64,000 bases of DNA from an uncultured Vibrio sp. (GCA_947504195.1 CANNGN010000008.1:114921-178920); one strand, 5' to 3'; shown: positions 29,528 through 40,413, counted from the first letter of the stretch. Notes: a model not told the origin generated them from the letters alone. A program made the numbers and translations.

Positions 29528-30508
29528 ATGGACGCATTGAAAACACTGTCGATTAAAAAACATACGACATTATTACAGAGAATCTCACTTGAACGTTTTG
29601 TTGTCAAAACGGGCAAAACAGAAGGTGGCTGGATTTTATTTGGTGATATTTTGATGGAAGATCAATTTGAACAGATTGACTTCTACACCGGTATTGAAAA
29701 CACCATCGTTGCTGCATGGAAAGTAGGACACTATGAAGTTGCTCTTATGTCAGGGATACTGACAGAACAACATTTGGAAATTATTGATGCGTTAGAGCTA
29801 GATGCCGCTTCAACCGCCGATTTACCGGATTTGACCAAGCCAGGGCTTGTGTTAATGGATATGGATTCAACGGCGATTCAAATTGAATGTATTGATGAGA
29901 TCGCTAAATTGGCCGGTGTAGGCGAAGAAGTTTCTGAAGTTACTGAAAGAGCAATGCAAGGTGAATTGGACTTTGAACAAAGTTTACGTCAACGGGTTGG
30001 AAAGCTGGCTGGTGCAGATGAATCTATTCTTGAGGAAGTACGTAGTACCTTGCCATTAATGCCAGATTTACCGGAATTGGTTGGAACACTAAAGCAACTA
30101 GGCTGGAAAGCGGCGATTGCTTCCGGTGGATTTACCTACTTTTCCGGTCATTTACAGCAAACCCTTGGTTTAGATCATGCAGAATCAAATACCCTTGAAA
30201 TAATTGATGGAACATTGACTGGGAAGGTGCTGGGTGATGTTGTTTCTGCTCAGACTAAAGCCGATATTTTACTTAAGCTAGCAAATGAATACCAATTGGA
30301 TATTGCGAATACTGTTGCCGTTGGTGATGGTGCAAATGACTTAGTGATGATGTCTGCTGCTGGGCTAGGGGTGGCTTTTCATGCAAAACCAAAAGTTCAG
30401 CAACAAGCGCAAACCGCGGTTAAATATGCTGGGTTAGGTGGAGTACTATGTATCTTGTCAGCCAGTCTGGCATTGCAAAATAAGCTATCTTGGTTAGACC
30501 GCAGCTAA
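29528..30508 (+). CDS. serB: Phosphoserine phosphatase SerB
   Basis: SerB performs the last step of serine synthesis. The 326-residue protein (E. coli 322) has an N-terminal ACT-like region (about 1-100) and a HAD phosphatase domain with the motif DMDST at 111-115, where Asp111 is the phospho-acceptor. ASGGFTYF, KADIL and the metal motif GDGANDLVMM are all present. It is divergent from ytjB and convergent with the PilZ gene, with a terminator in between. Confidence 0.97.
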   Translation: MDALKTLSIKKHTTLLQRISLERFVVKTGKTEGGWILFGDILMEDQFEQIDFYTGIENTIVAAWKVGHYEVALMSGILTEQHLEIIDALELDAASTADLPDLTKPGLVLMDMDSTAIQIECIDEIAKLAGVGEEVSEVTERAMQGELDFEQSLRQRVGKLAGADESILEEVRSTLPLMPDLPELVGTLKQLGWKAAIASGGFTYFSGHLQQTLGLDHAESNTLEIIDGTLTGKVLGDVVSAQTKADILLKLANEYQLDIANTVAVGDGANDLVMMSAAGLGVAFHAKPKVQQQAQTAVKYAGLGGVLCILSASLALQNKLSWLDRS

Positions 30509-30524
30509 TTTAGATAGATCCATG

Positions 30525-30566
30525 ATGAAAGCTGGGAAGAAATGTTGCCCGGCTTTCATGTTAGTT
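30525..30566. terminator. Terminator between serB and the PilZ-domain gene
   Basis: ATGAAAGCTGGG (30525-30536) pairs with CCCGGCTTTCAT (30548-30559) over 12 positions with one wobble, followed by GTTAGTTTTT. The flanking genes converge. Confidence 0.82.
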
Positions 30567-30567
30567 T

Positions 30568-32910
30568 TTAACGAGCAAGCTCTAAACGTATTAATACTTC
30601 ATCGGTAATATCGATGATTTCCCCATACCCTGTAATCGTAGACATTTCTTTCTCAATTGTTCTTGCATGATAACTACTAATATTGCTTAGTTCAGCTAAG
30701 TCCTGCTTGAGTAGTGATGTTATTGGGTCGAAAACAGGGGTTCCACTCATTCTAATAACAAAAACATCTCCAAGCAGTTTAGAGTCTTCAATGAACGCTA
30801 TACGCTCTCGCACATTAACAAACTCGCTATGTAATTTGACATTAACAGATCGAACTCGGTCACCAAATTTCCGAACGGCAATATAAATCTCATTATATTG
30901 AGGGTGAGCATCATCAACATGCTTCATCGGAAGTGCTAAAAGACTACTAGTATGTCCTTTGAAAATAGGTTCAAGTGAAATTCGTTCGTTACGGCCTAGT
31001 TTTGCAAACATCATTATACAAGAATCTAACGGGTAATTGACGCCGATAGCCTTCGTTTGCAAATTTGTTCGTTTTCGTTCAACAAAAAGTGGAGAGCACA
31101 TTACACGAGCAAGTAAAATATGGTGTAAAGCTTCAAGTAACTTGTCGCTCGGTAACATTTCTTGGCATATCGTTAGCTTATCTAAATTAATATCGATGAG
31201 GCGATTGAAGAAGTTAATTATTTTTAACGACCATGGTGTGTCTAAAATAACTAATTGAACTTCTTTACCATTTGATCCAACGCGGACTATTTTGTATTCC
31301 ACTCGATGTAGTGGGAGTTTTTTGTTATATAGTTTTAATTCTTTAAAATCGATTAGGGCTGTCGTCCCAATTTTAGAACTTATTGGCTCATCGAGTTTTA
31401 AACACAACCCCCGTTTTGAAATGTCCACGGATAATCCATTTATTTCTCTGTCATCCAATGAAAATGAGATCGGAGAATGTAAGGTATAGCGAGGTTCTTT
31501 ACGCTGTGGGCGAGCGTCAAAGTAAACGGACATTGGAGTCGCAGTGACGGCTCGCGATTGACGAAACGGTGCGAGAGCTTTGCTGGTAAGATTTGGTTTA
31601 TCGACGAGCTGGTAATCATTAGCCGTAGATGGCCCACCAATTTCCTGCAATAACCCAAAATGAGTGAGCGAGGCTAAATCTTCAGTCAACTCAGGTTGTT
31701 CAGTTTCAAGGCTTAGTCGTTCTTTCTCAGAAAGTTCAAATATTGAGACTTTAAATACGCGCCACGATGGTCTTTTAGCACCTAAATGCCAAAATAGCTT
31801 ACGAATCTCAGGAGAGGCCTCGGGCATCATCATAGAAAAAAATAACGTTTTAGTATCATGCTCATGTTTAAAACTATAAATGGTATTGCTGCTTCCCTTT
31901 ACACCAGGTTTAGCAAGTAACGCCATTCTTTCTTGGTTAAACATGGCACTTAAGGTCTGTTGGTTTCTTTCGTCTTTCCAGTATTGCCAAATATCTTGAT
32001 TGCTTTCTGTCAGTAATACAGCCTTGAGCTCGTTGTTGCTGAAAAAAACCGGCAGTTGGCACGCATGCTTAAGAAACATATGTTCAAACGCACGAGTGCG
32101 GGCTCGAATGATTTTATCTTGATTGTCATGGCGTGCGCGTTGAGCTTCATTTTTTAACGATAAATCAATGATTTGTGTAACCAAAGAAGAGTCGTTTACC
32201 TGTATTGCGCGTAAGTACTTTACGGAGTCAGTTTCATCTATATCATCAATACCTAGAATACGATACGAGACAGGATCTTGATGGCCGTAAATACCAAGCT
32301 TTTTAATGAACTCACTAAATTCAACGTCAATAATGTCGCCTAATCCATATTCAAAGGTGCTTGGGACTTTGAATCGAGCACCAGAAGGCGATATGTCAGA
32401 GGTAGCACCGTAAATTTTCTGGTTTCTTGAGAGTTTAATTTCAACTTGGGAGTGAATTTTAAGACGATTTTCTTTGCGTTTTAAGTCGTAGCCAAGATGA
32501 ATTGCTTCAACTTCAAAGGGGAGTGTTTCTTCTTCTTGACTGTATTGCTCTTCTGTTCCTCGCTCACGCATAACACGAAGGTTATTACGGGTATTATAGA
32601 GAGACTCCCATACACCGTCCGTATATGAACCAAATTTTTTATAATTGCGATGGTAATCGTTAAATGCAACATCATCGAGCCAATGCGTAATTCCATTTAA
32701 ATGGTATTCATGACACTCTCCCGCAACTCGGCCTCGCAAATCAACGTTGCGATTACATGGTGTCATGAGTCGATTAAGCTCCATTTTTACCAGTAACTTA
32801 AGAGAAGGAGACTTCCCCGATGTCATTTGATCAAGTATGCCTTCAAAATCTTCGGAGTGGTAAACAGGAATTAATCGTTCAGCTATTGATAGAATTTCAG
32901 TCGATTGCAT
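30568..32910 (-). CDS. Two-PilZ-domain cyclic-di-GMP receptor protein (PlzC-like)
   Basis: This 780-residue protein has two separate, apparently complete PilZ domains. The first has RKENR at 145-149 and DISPSG at 172-177; the second has RKEPR at 470-474 and DISKRG at 496-501. These fit the RxxxR and D/N-x-S-x-x-G ligand-binding motifs. The rest (about 1-130, 260-450 and 590-780) is not recognised and has no membrane span or signal peptide, so a cytoplasmic receptor is likely. V. cholerae has a c-di-GMP-binding PilZ protein (PlzC, VC2344) in the same place between serB and radA, as I recall. The output is unknown. It is divergent from radA. Confidence 0.85.
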   Translation of the reverse strand: MQSTEILSIAERLIPVYHSEDFEGILDQMTSGKSPSLKLLVKMELNRLMTPCNRNVDLRGRVAGECHEYHLNGITHWLDDVAFNDYHRNYKKFGSYTDGVWESLYNTRNNLRVMRERGTEEQYSQEEETLPFEVEAIHLGYDLKRKENRLKIHSQVEIKLSRNQKIYGATSDISPSGARFKVPSTFEYGLGDIIDVEFSEFIKKLGIYGHQDPVSYRILGIDDIDETDSVKYLRAIQVNDSSLVTQIIDLSLKNEAQRARHDNQDKIIRARTRAFEHMFLKHACQLPVFFSNNELKAVLLTESNQDIWQYWKDERNQQTLSAMFNQERMALLAKPGVKGSSNTIYSFKHEHDTKTLFFSMMMPEASPEIRKLFWHLGAKRPSWRVFKVSIFELSEKERLSLETEQPELTEDLASLTHFGLLQEIGGPSTANDYQLVDKPNLTSKALAPFRQSRAVTATPMSVYFDARPQRKEPRYTLHSPISFSLDDREINGLSVDISKRGLCLKLDEPISSKIGTTALIDFKELKLYNKKLPLHRVEYKIVRVGSNGKEVQLVILDTPWSLKIINFFNRLIDINLDKLTICQEMLPSDKLLEALHHILLARVMCSPLFVERKRTNLQTKAIGVNYPLDSCIMMFAKLGRNERISLEPIFKGHTSSLLALPMKHVDDAHPQYNEIYIAVRKFGDRVRSVNVKLHSEFVNVRERIAFIEDSKLLGDVFVIRMSGTPVFDPITSLLKQDLAELSNISSYHARTIEKEMSTITGYGEIIDITDEVLIRLELAR

Positions 32911-33056
32911 AGTTCTTTGTTAAGATGTACCGGTTAGATATACTATCGGCATTGAGAAAATTATCTTTAGTGGCTTGTTTCTATTATTCATTATAGTAGC
33001 CTCGAAAGTATGTTTGTTAGTAAATTGTCGAGTCAAATTAGAGTAAAAGAGGCGAA

Positions 33057-34439
33057 ATGGCGACTAAAGTAAAACGCGCGTATGTCTGTAATGATTGTGG
33101 AGCAGACTTCCCTCGCTGGCAAGGACAATGCAGTGCTTGTGGGGCATGGAACACCATTTCAGAAGTTAGACTGGCAGCTCAACCAAAAGGTGGCCTAAAA
33201 GATAGGCATTCTGGATATGCAGGCGCGGTAGGTGAGAATAAAGTTCAAACCTTAGATGATATTGACCTTCAAGAAGTCCCCCGTTTTAGCAGTGGATTCG
33301 CTGAATTTGATCGCGTTCTTGGTGGTGGTATTGTACCTGGCGCTGCGATATTAATTGGTGGTAGTCCAGGAGCTGGTAAGTCGACATTGCTCTTGCAAAC
33401 CATGTGTTATCTCGCTGAGAACATGCCGACACTATATGTCACCGGTGAAGAATCATTGCAGCAAGTCGCCATGCGAGCGGTTCGTCTTGGCTTACCTAAT
33501 GATAAGTTAAAGATATTCTCTGAAACCAATGTCGAGAATATTTGTATTGTTGCTGATAAAGAACAGCCGAAGATTATGGTCATTGACTCGATTCAAGTCA
33601 TGCATGTTTCTGATGTGCAATCTTCTCCTGGTACGGTATCGCAAGTAAGAGAGTCAGCCAGTGCATTAACTCGATACGCCAAACAGAATAATGTTGCTGT
33701 GTTTATTGTTGGCCATGTTACTAAAGATGGAACGCTTGCTGGCCCTAAAGTGCTCGAACATATTATTGATTGCTCAGTTTTGTTGGATGGCAGTATTGAT
33801 AGCCGCTTTAGAACCATGCGCAGTCATAAAAACCGTTTCGGAGCCGTGAATGAGCTTGGCGTTTTTGCCATGACAGAGCAGGGGATGCGTGAAGTAAAAA
33901 ATCCATCAGCTATATTCTTAACTCGAGGTGACGAAGAAACCTCAGGCAGTTCTGTAATGGTCATTTGGGAAGGGACTCGCCCACTACTTGTCGAAATCCA
34001 AGCGTTGGTCGATTACTCCCAACTTGCGAATCCACGTCGTGTTGCAGTCGGGTTAGAACAAAATAGGCTTTCTATGTTATTGGCCGTTTTGCATAAACAT
34101 GGTGGCTTGCAAATGGCTGATCAAGACGTATTTGTCAATGTCGTTGGTGGAGTGAAAGTCACCGAAACAGGAGCAGATTTGGCGCTATTAATGGCGTTAC
34201 TCTCTAGTTTTAAAGGAAAACCTCTGGCAAAAGATGTGGTGGTTTTCGGTGAAGTCGGACTGGCTGGAGAGATTCGTCCAGTCCCAAGTGGGCAAGAACG
34301 TTTAAATGAAGCCTTTAAGCATGGCTTCAGAAAGGCTATTATTCCCGCAACCAATATGCCCAAGGGTGGTATTGAAGGAATGCAAATTCATGCGGTGAAG
34401 AAGCTTTCGGATGCAATTAGTGCATTTGATGAGCTATAA
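33057..34439 (+). CDS. radA: DNA repair protein RadA (Sms)
   Basis: RadA is a RecA-related helicase that helps process recombination intermediates. The 460-residue protein begins with a C4 zinc finger (Cys11, Cys14, Cys25, Cys28), followed by a RecA-like core with Walker A GSPGAGKST at 102-110, the RadA-specific KNRFG motif and a C-terminal Lon-protease-like domain (about 300-460, with VGGVKVTETGADLALLMAL split over helix and strand). The ribosome-binding site GAGG precedes the ATG. It lies upstream of the EF-G2 gene, as in V. cholerae. Confidence 0.98.
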   Translation: MATKVKRAYVCNDCGADFPRWQGQCSACGAWNTISEVRLAAQPKGGLKDRHSGYAGAVGENKVQTLDDIDLQEVPRFSSGFAEFDRVLGGGIVPGAAILIGGSPGAGKSTLLLQTMCYLAENMPTLYVTGEESLQQVAMRAVRLGLPNDKLKIFSETNVENICIVADKEQPKIMVIDSIQVMHVSDVQSSPGTVSQVRESASALTRYAKQNNVAVFIVGHVTKDGTLAGPKVLEHIIDCSVLLDGSIDSRFRTMRSHKNRFGAVNELGVFAMTEQGMREVKNPSAIFLTRGDEETSGSSVMVIWEGTRPLLVEIQALVDYSQLANPRRVAVGLEQNRLSMLLAVLHKHGGLQMADQDVFVNVVGGVKVTETGADLALLMALLSSFKGKPLAKDVVVFGEVGLAGEIRPVPSGQERLNEAFKHGFRKAIIPATNMPKGGIEGMQIHAVKKLSDAISAFDEL

Positions 34440-34587
34440 ATTGCAGAAAGAGTAAACAAATAGGTGAAAGATCGCTACGCTTATTACGTACTCAAAAGAA
34501 TGTAAAAGTGTCCCTGAATCATGATAGGATTCGGGTGAAAATAATTTAATCCAAAGTGCTCGTGGGACTACCAGTCTGAAAAGATTG

Positions 34588-34596
34588 TGGTATACT
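34588..34596 (+). promoter_or_regulatory. Extended -10 promoter of the EF-G2 gene
   Basis: TGG TATACT (34588-34596) is an extended -10 element (TGn plus TATACT), 38 bases before the start codon and followed by a GC-rich CTGCGCGC. No good -35 is present, which is compatible with an extended -10 promoter. Confidence 0.6.
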
Positions 34597-34633
34597 CTGC
34601 GCGCACTTTATACCTTATTAACAGAGTAAGACA

Positions 34634-36718
34634 ATGACTGACTTATCAAAATACAGAAACATTGGTATTTTCGCGCACGTAGACGCGGGTAAAACTACCA
34701 CTACTGAGCGTATCCTAAAGCTGACTGGTATGATCCATAAAACTGGTGAAGTACATGATGGCGAATCAACTACAGACTTCATGGAACAGGAAGCTGAGCG
34801 CGGTATTACAATCCAATCTGCTGCGGTAAGTTGCTTCTGGGATAATCACCGTTTTAACGTAATCGACACCCCTGGACACGTAGACTTTACAGTTGAAGTA
34901 TATCGTTCACTGAAAGTTCTAGATGGCGGTATCGGTGTATTCTGTGGTTCAGGCGGCGTAGAGCCTCAGTCTGAAACTAACTGGCGTTATGCGAATGACT
35001 CTGAAGTTGCTCGTGTTATCTTCGTTAACAAATTAGACCGTATGGGTGCAGACTTCTACCGTGTTGTAGAGCAAGTGAAAAAAGTACTTGGCGCTAACCC
35101 AATGGTAATGACACTTCCAATCGGTATCGAAGATGATTTCGTAGGTGTAGTTGACGTATTAAGCCGTAAAGCTTACGTTTGGGATGACACAGGTCTTCCA
35201 GAAAACTACACAGTTGAAGATGTTCCTGCAGATATGGTTGACGATGTTGAGCAATATCGTGAAGAACTAATCGAAATGGCAGTAGAACAAGACGACGATC
35301 TTATGATGGCATACATGGAAGGTGAAGAGCCTTCACTGGAAGACATCAAACGTTGTATCCGTAAAGGTACTCGTGACCTAGCGTTCTTCCCAACTTACTG
35401 TGGTTCAGCGTTTAAAAACAAAGGTATTCAATTAGTTCTTGATGCTGTTGTTGATTACTTACCTGCTCCGACAGAAGTTGATCCTCAGCCTCTTATGGAC
35501 GAAACCGGTGCAGAGACTGGCGAGCATGCAATTGTATCTGCTGATGAAACCTTTAAAGCACTAGCATTCAAAATCATGGATGACCGTTTCGGTGCGTTAA
35601 CTTTCGTACGTATTTACTCTGGTAAATTAAACAAGGGTGACACCATCCTTAACTCATTTACAGGTAAAACTGAGCGTGTTGGCCGTATGGTTGAAATGCA
35701 AGCTGATGATCGTAAAGAACTTACTAGCGCGCAAGCGGGTGACATCATTGCGATTGTGGGCATGAAAAATGTTCAGACAGGTCACACTCTATGTGATCCT
35801 AAAGATCAAGTAACTCTAGAGCCAATGGTATTCCCAACACCAGTAATCGAAATCGCAGTTAAGCCTAAAGATAAAGGTTCAACTGAGAAAATGGGTATCG
35901 CCATCGGTAAAATGGTTGCTGAAGATCCATCTTTCCAAGTTGAAACTGATGAAGATTCAGGTGAAACCATCCTTAAAGGTATGGGTGAATTACACCTAGA
36001 CATTAAAGTTGATATCTTGAAGCGTACTTACGGTGTTGATCTAGAAGTAGGTAAACCTCAAGTAGCTTATCGTGAAACTATCACGAAAGAGATCGAAGAT
36101 AGCTACACGCACAAGAAACAGTCTGGTGGTTCTGGTCAGTTCGGTAAGATCGATTACCGTATCAAACCAGGTGAAGCTAACTCTGGCTTTACTTTTACCT
36201 CTACAGTTGTTGGTGGTAACGTACCTAAAGAATTCTGGCCTGCAGTTGAAAAAGGCTTTGGTTCAATGATGGAAGAAGGTGTTCTTGCTGGATTCCCAAC
36301 GTTAGACGTTGAAGTTGAACTGTACGATGGTGCTTTCCACGCAGTCGATTCATCTGCAATCGCATTTGAAATCGCAGCGAAAGGTGCATTCCGTCAATCT
36401 ATGCCTAAAGCAGGCGCTCAGTTGCTTGAACCTATCATGAAAGTTGATGTGTTCACTCCTGATGATCACGTTGGTGACGTTATCGGTGACTTGAACCGTC
36501 GTCGTGGCATGATTAAAGACCAAGAAGCTGGTTTGACTGGCGTTCGTATTAAAGCAGATGTACCTCTTTCAGAAATGTTTGGTTATATCGGTTCACTACG
36601 TACAATGACATCTGGTCGTGGTCAGTTCTCTATGGAGTTCTCACACTACTCAGCATGTCCAACAAACGTTGCTGAAACTATCATCGCTGAAGCGAAAGAG
36701 CGTAAAGAAGCTAAATAA
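34634..36718 (+). CDS. fusA2: Elongation factor G, second copy (EF-G2)
   Basis: This is a 694-residue translational GTPase of the EF-G family, with G1 AHVDAGKT at 14-21, the switch region [17 protein letters not shown] and NKLD. Domains II-V follow, including KGMGELHLD and the domain IV loop [10 protein letters not shown]. It stands alone, not in a str operon with rpsL, rpsG and tuf, and starts [20 protein letters not shown] rather than the longer canonical N-terminus. V. cholerae carries a second EF-G gene after radA. By analogy with other split EF-G pairs it may favour either translocation or recycling, which the sequence alone does not settle. It is codon-biased like a well-expressed gene and has its own promoter and terminator. 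Confidence 0.93.
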   Translation: MTDLSKYRNIGIFAHVDAGKTTTTERILKLTGMIHKTGEVHDGESTTDFMEQEAERGITIQSAAVSCFWDNHRFNVIDTPGHVDFTVEVYRSLKVLDGGIGVFCGSGGVEPQSETNWRYANDSEVARVIFVNKLDRMGADFYRVVEQVKKVLGANPMVMTLPIGIEDDFVGVVDVLSRKAYVWDDTGLPENYTVEDVPADMVDDVEQYREELIEMAVEQDDDLMMAYMEGEEPSLEDIKRCIRKGTRDLAFFPTYCGSAFKNKGIQLVLDAVVDYLPAPTEVDPQPLMDETGAETGEHAIVSADETFKALAFKIMDDRFGALTFVRIYSGKLNKGDTILNSFTGKTERVGRMVEMQADDRKELTSAQAGDIIAIVGMKNVQTGHTLCDPKDQVTLEPMVFPTPVIEIAVKPKDKGSTEKMGIAIGKMVAEDPSFQVETDEDSGETILKGMGELHLDIKVDILKRTYGVDLEVGKPQVAYRETITKEIEDSYTHKKQSGGSGQFGKIDYRIKPGEANSGFTFTSTVVGGNVPKEFWPAVEKGFGSMMEEGVLAGFPTLDVEVELYDGAFHAVDSSAIAFEIAAKGAFRQSMPKAGAQLLEPIMKVDVFTPDDHVGDVIGDLNRRRGMIKDQEAGLTGVRIKADVPLSEMFGYIGSLRTMTSGRGQFSMEFSHYSACPTNVAETIIAEAKERKEAK

Positions 36719-36744
36719 TATTTAGAATTTCTTTTTCGTAATTG

Positions 36745-36771
36745 AAAGCCTCGATTTATCGGGGCTTTTTT
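36745..36771 (+). terminator. Intrinsic terminator after EF-G2
   Basis: AAAGCCTCGAT and ATCGGGGCTTT (36745-36768) pair with one wobble around a TT loop and are followed by TTTTGCG. Confidence 0.9.
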
Positions 36772-36890
36772 GCGTTTAAATTTTGGTATTTAGATCGAAA
36801 TTTATTGAAGTGATAGATCCGGTTTTGAATAAATAAGAAGCGTGTTTGTTGAGTAACTAAAATGTATCTCACAGTTTTTATATGAGATTT

Positions 36891-36906
36891 GTGGAAACGT
36901 TTACAC
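36891..36906. promoter_or_regulatory. GalR/GalS operator upstream of galT
   Basis: GTGGAAACGTTTACAC matches the known Gal operator consensus GTGKAANCGNTTMCAC at every position. It lies 40-50 bases upstream of a candidate -10 box for galTKM and 135 bases before galT. The galR-type repressor encoded downstream is the likely ligand. Confidence 0.88.
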
Positions 36907-37041
36907 CTTGGGCCTATGGTCACAAAAGTGATAAATAGGCCTTGTTAGAATGGATCTTAATTGGCAATGACAAACCTGCAGAACGTTATGTCTATTAGGT
37001 TTTCTGCCTTGAACTTAGTAATGGCTGTTTAGAGAAAAAGC

Positions 37042-38088
37042 ATGAACGAATTTGATCCAGTTGAACATCCACATCGTCGGTTTAACCCATTAACAGGACA
37101 ATGGGTTTTAGTTTCACCGCACCGAGCGAAACGCCCTTGGAGTGGTCAAGATGAAAAGCCAGCGGTTGGTTATCTTCCTTCGTATGAGAAAGAGTGCTTT
37201 CTTTGCCCAACCAATACCCGAATTTCTGGAGATAAAAACCCAGACTATAAGGGAACGTATGTGTTTTCTAATGACTTTGGTGCTTTGATGCCAAATACGC
37301 CGGATGCTCCTAAGTCTGATAATGAATTGTTTAGAAGTGAAGGTGCTCAAGGCTTAAGTCGAGTTATGTGCTTTTCGCCCGATCACAGTAAAACATTGCC
37401 AGAATTGCCGGTTGACTCTATCTATCAAGTGATCGAAACATGGTGTGAGCAGCTCGTAGAATTAAGAGAGAAATACCTCTGGGTTCAATTGTTCGAAAAT
37501 AAAGGTGAGACGATGGGGTGTTCACAACCACATCCTCATGGCCAAATTTGGGCTAATAGCTTTTTGCCCAATGAGATCGCTCGCAAAGAAGAAAACCTTA
37601 AAACTTACTTCTCTAATCATGGGAAAAATTTACTGCTTGAATATGCGTTAGCGGAAAGTGCAGATGGTGCACGTACCGTCGTTGAAACAGATGATTGGAT
37701 TGCTGTTGTTCCCTATTGGGCTGCTTGGCCGTTTGAAACCATGCTTCTACCGAAATTTGCAGTAACTCGAATGGAACAACTTACCGAAGCGCAAAAATAC
37801 AGCTTAGCCGTTACGATGAAAAAGTTAACAAGTCGATATGACAATCTCTTTGAATGTTCTTTTCCTTACTCAATGGGGTGGCATTATGCACCTTACTTTT
37901 CGCAAGGAGAGGCAACAGAACACTGGCAGCTTCACGCTCTCTTTTATCCGCCGCTACTTCGTAGCGCCACGGTCCGTAAGTTTATGGTTGGGTACGAGAT
38001 GCTTGCTGAAACTCAGCGAGATTTAACCGCAGAACAAGCCGCTGAGCGTCTAAGAGCTGTAAGCGATATCCACTATAAAGAAGCGTAG
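37042..38088 (+). CDS. galT: Galactose-1-phosphate uridylyltransferase
   Basis: GalT exchanges UMP between UDP-glucose and galactose-1-phosphate in the Leloir pathway. The 348-residue HIT-family enzyme has the active-site HPH at 164-166, in [12 protein letters not shown], where His166 carries the UMP. N-terminal [18 protein letters not shown] and the zinc-site cysteines in ECFLCP are also visible. It is the first gene of galT-galK-galM. UDP-galactose 4-epimerase (galE) is not in the window. Confidence 0.98.
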   Translation: MNEFDPVEHPHRRFNPLTGQWVLVSPHRAKRPWSGQDEKPAVGYLPSYEKECFLCPTNTRISGDKNPDYKGTYVFSNDFGALMPNTPDAPKSDNELFRSEGAQGLSRVMCFSPDHSKTLPELPVDSIYQVIETWCEQLVELREKYLWVQLFENKGETMGCSQPHPHGQIWANSFLPNEIARKEENLKTYFSNHGKNLLLEYALAESADGARTVVETDDWIAVVPYWAAWPFETMLLPKFAVTRMEQLTEAQKYSLAVTMKKLTSRYDNLFECSFPYSMGWHYAPYFSQGEATEHWQLHALFYPPLLRSATVRKFMVGYEMLAETQRDLTAEQAAERLRAVSDIHYKEA

Positions 38089-38133
38089 CCAGATACCATA
38101 AAATTAATGTGAAATAATTTAGGAAATAGAGTC

Positions 38134-39294
38134 ATGAAACAGCTTGTCGAAGCGGTAAAGAATTCATTTTTAGAGCGATTTGGTTCAGCTCCTCACTCTT
38201 TTATTCAAGCTCCAGGCCGGGTGAATTTAATTGGAGAGCATACTGATTACAATGATGGCTTTGTCTTGCCTTGTGCGATTAATTATCAAGCTGTGGTCGC
38301 CGCTTCTCGCCGAGCAGATTCTATCGTTCGTGTCGTTGCGGTCGATTATGATAATGAAGTCGATCAATTCGATATCTCGCAGCCTATCACCTTCGTGGAA
38401 GGAAAGTTATGGGCCAATTACATCCGCGGTGTCGTGAAGTTTTTACTCGCACGTGGCTACTCATTTAACGGTGCAGATATCGCGGTCAGTGGTAATGTGC
38501 CTCAAGGTGCGGGGCTTAGTTCATCGGCGGCACTTGAAGTTGTTATCGGCCAAACCTTTAAAGAGCTCTACACCCTGCCAATTAGCCAAGCTGATATTGC
38601 GCTTAATGGCCAGCAAGCTGAAAATGAATTTGTTGGTTGTAACTGTGGGATTATGGATCAACTTATCTCTGCTCAAGGGCAAGAAAATCATGCATTGTTG
38701 ATCGATTGTCGTAGCCTTGAAACCGAAGCGGTCTCAATGCCAAATAACCTTTCTGTGGTCATTATTAATTCGAATAAAAAGCGTGGCCTAGTGGACAGTG
38801 AATACAATACACGCCGTGAACAGTGTGAAGAGGCCGCTAAAATATTTGGCGTTAAAGCATTGCGAGATGTCAATATGGCACAGTTTTCAGAGTGTAGAAA
38901 TGAGCTAAGTGATGTTGTTGCTATGCGATCTCGACATGTTATTAGTGAAAATGAACGCACTGTAAGAGCCGCAAAGGCACTGCGCGAAGGTAATATCGCA
39001 TTGTTAAGTGAGTTGATGGAGCAATCGCATATTTCAATGCGAGATGATTTCGAAATAACCGTAAAGGAAATTGATTTCATTGTAGATTTAGTTAAGTCAG
39101 TGGTTGGTGTTGAAGGTGGAGTACGTATGACGGGGGGCGGGTTTGGTGGCTGCGTGGTATCCGTTGTTCCTCCTCATTTGGTGGACGCCGTTAAAAACAT
39201 TATTGAAGAAAAATACCATGCTGAAACCGGTTTGCACGCTTCAATTTACGTTTGTCATGCAACGCCGGGCGCTGGCTTAGTCGAGGAAGTATAA
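38134..39294 (+). CDS. galK: Galactokinase
   Basis: GalK phosphorylates galactose at C1. The 386-residue GHMP kinase has the sugar motif [20 protein letters not shown], the ATP motif [12 protein letters not shown] and the C-terminal MTGGGFGGC. The ribosome-binding site AGGAAATAGAG precedes the ATG. It lies 45 bases after galT and two bases before galM. Confidence 0.98.
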   Translation: MKQLVEAVKNSFLERFGSAPHSFIQAPGRVNLIGEHTDYNDGFVLPCAINYQAVVAASRRADSIVRVVAVDYDNEVDQFDISQPITFVEGKLWANYIRGVVKFLLARGYSFNGADIAVSGNVPQGAGLSSSAALEVVIGQTFKELYTLPISQADIALNGQQAENEFVGCNCGIMDQLISAQGQENHALLIDCRSLETEAVSMPNNLSVVIINSNKKRGLVDSEYNTRREQCEEAAKIFGVKALRDVNMAQFSECRNELSDVVAMRSRHVISENERTVRAAKALREGNIALLSELMEQSHISMRDDFEITVKEIDFIVDLVKSVVGVEGGVRMTGGGFGGCVVSVVPPHLVDAVKNIIEEKYHAETGLHASIYVCHATPGAGLVEEV

Positions 39295-39296
39295 AA

Positions 39297-40358
39297 ATGA
39301 GTTCTCCACTGTTTCAATCAATGACTTTAACCCTTGCTTCTGATGGAAATATGGCAAATATTGTGGAGCTTACCAATAGTCAAGGAAGCTCGATTGTTGT
39401 CATGGACATTGGTGCAACCTGGCTAAGTTGTTCGCTGGCTTTAAAATCTGGCGAGCGTCGAGAGGTGCTACTTGGCATCGCAACCATGGAGCAGTTTCTC
39501 TCTCAAGGTGCTTATTTAGGGGCGAGTGTTGGTCGCTATGCGAATCGGATTAAACAAGGCCGCTTTTCAATTGCTGAACAGGCGTATCAACTTTCAGTAA
39601 ATCTAGGTGGAAACACCTTACATGGTGGTGAAGTCGGTTTTGATAAGCAGCGCTGGGACATTATTGAGCAAGCTGACAACACAGTCACAATGACGTTTAC
39701 ATCGCCAGATGGTGATCAGGGTTTTCCTGGAAACCTAGAGGCTAAAGTCTCTTATACCTTAACCGAAGAGAACCGCGTTGAAATAGAATACAGCGCTCAG
39801 TGCGATAAAGCATGCCCAGTGAATTTAACCAATCATGCTTATTTTAACTTACTGGGCACTGATTCCGACCAGTTGTGTTTGGAGCATACCTTGAAGCTTG
39901 AGTCGAAGTCTTTTCTACCAATCAATGATGTGGGGATTCCGTTGGGAATCAATGAATCGGTTGAAGGTAATGGTTTTGATTTTCGTCAGCCTAAGCAAAT
40001 AGCGAAAGAGTTTCTGTTGGATGAGCAACAAAAAAGCGTGAATGGTTACGATCATAGTTTTATTTTACCTCAGACAAATTCGCTTTATTCTCCAGCGGCA
40101 ACACTGACGTCACCTGATAATGAAGTGACGATGACAGTGTTTACTGATAAGCCTGCGATTCAACTTTATACAGGGAACTTCTTAGGCGGTACACCTCGGC
40201 GTGAAGGTGGAGTGTATGCAGATCATGCGGGTGTTGCGCTTGAAACGCAGTACTTGCCAGATTCTCCCAATCATCCAGAATGGCCACATTCCAATTCGAT
40301 CTTAGAACCCGGTGACGAGTACTGTTTTACAACAGTATATCAATTTGACGTTTCTTAA
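39297..40358 (+). CDS. galM: Aldose 1-epimerase (mutarotase)
   Basis: GalM interconverts alpha and beta galactose so GalK can use it. The 353-residue beta-sandwich protein keeps the substrate residues in GRYANRI, NLTNHAYFNL (catalytic His) and ALETQYLPDSPN (catalytic Glu). The ATG at 39297 lies two bases after the galK stop, with GAGGAAG at 39283-39289 inside the end of galK; the longer in-frame start inside galK is unlikely. Confidence 0.96.
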   Translation: MSSPLFQSMTLTLASDGNMANIVELTNSQGSSIVVMDIGATWLSCSLALKSGERREVLLGIATMEQFLSQGAYLGASVGRYANRIKQGRFSIAEQAYQLSVNLGGNTLHGGEVGFDKQRWDIIEQADNTVTMTFTSPDGDQGFPGNLEAKVSYTLTEENRVEIEYSAQCDKACPVNLTNHAYFNLLGTDSDQLCLEHTLKLESKSFLPINDVGIPLGINESVEGNGFDFRQPKQIAKEFLLDEQQKSVNGYDHSFILPQTNSLYSPAATLTSPDNEVTMTVFTDKPAIQLYTGNFLGGTPRREGGVYADHAGVALETQYLPDSPNHPEWPHSNSILEPGDEYCFTTVYQFDVS

Positions 40359-40413
40359 TAAGTGAACGTCAAATCATGTAAATTAAATGCTATTCGCAAG
40401 CTCGAATGGCTTT

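Larger units (their letters stand above)
36719..37041 (+). other. Intergenic control region of the gal operon
   Basis: This 323-base gap holds the EF-G2 terminator (36745-36771), a perfect Gal operator (36891-36906) and a candidate extended -10 promoter, TGT TAGAAT (36943-36951), 91 bases before galT. I did not find a convincing CRP site. No reading frame of note is present. Confidence 0.6.

Noticed and set aside
38453..38701. Alternative-frame open frames inside galK, fusA2, ftsH, pnp and other genes
   Set aside because: They overlap clear conserved genes, have poor starts and no recognisable protein features.
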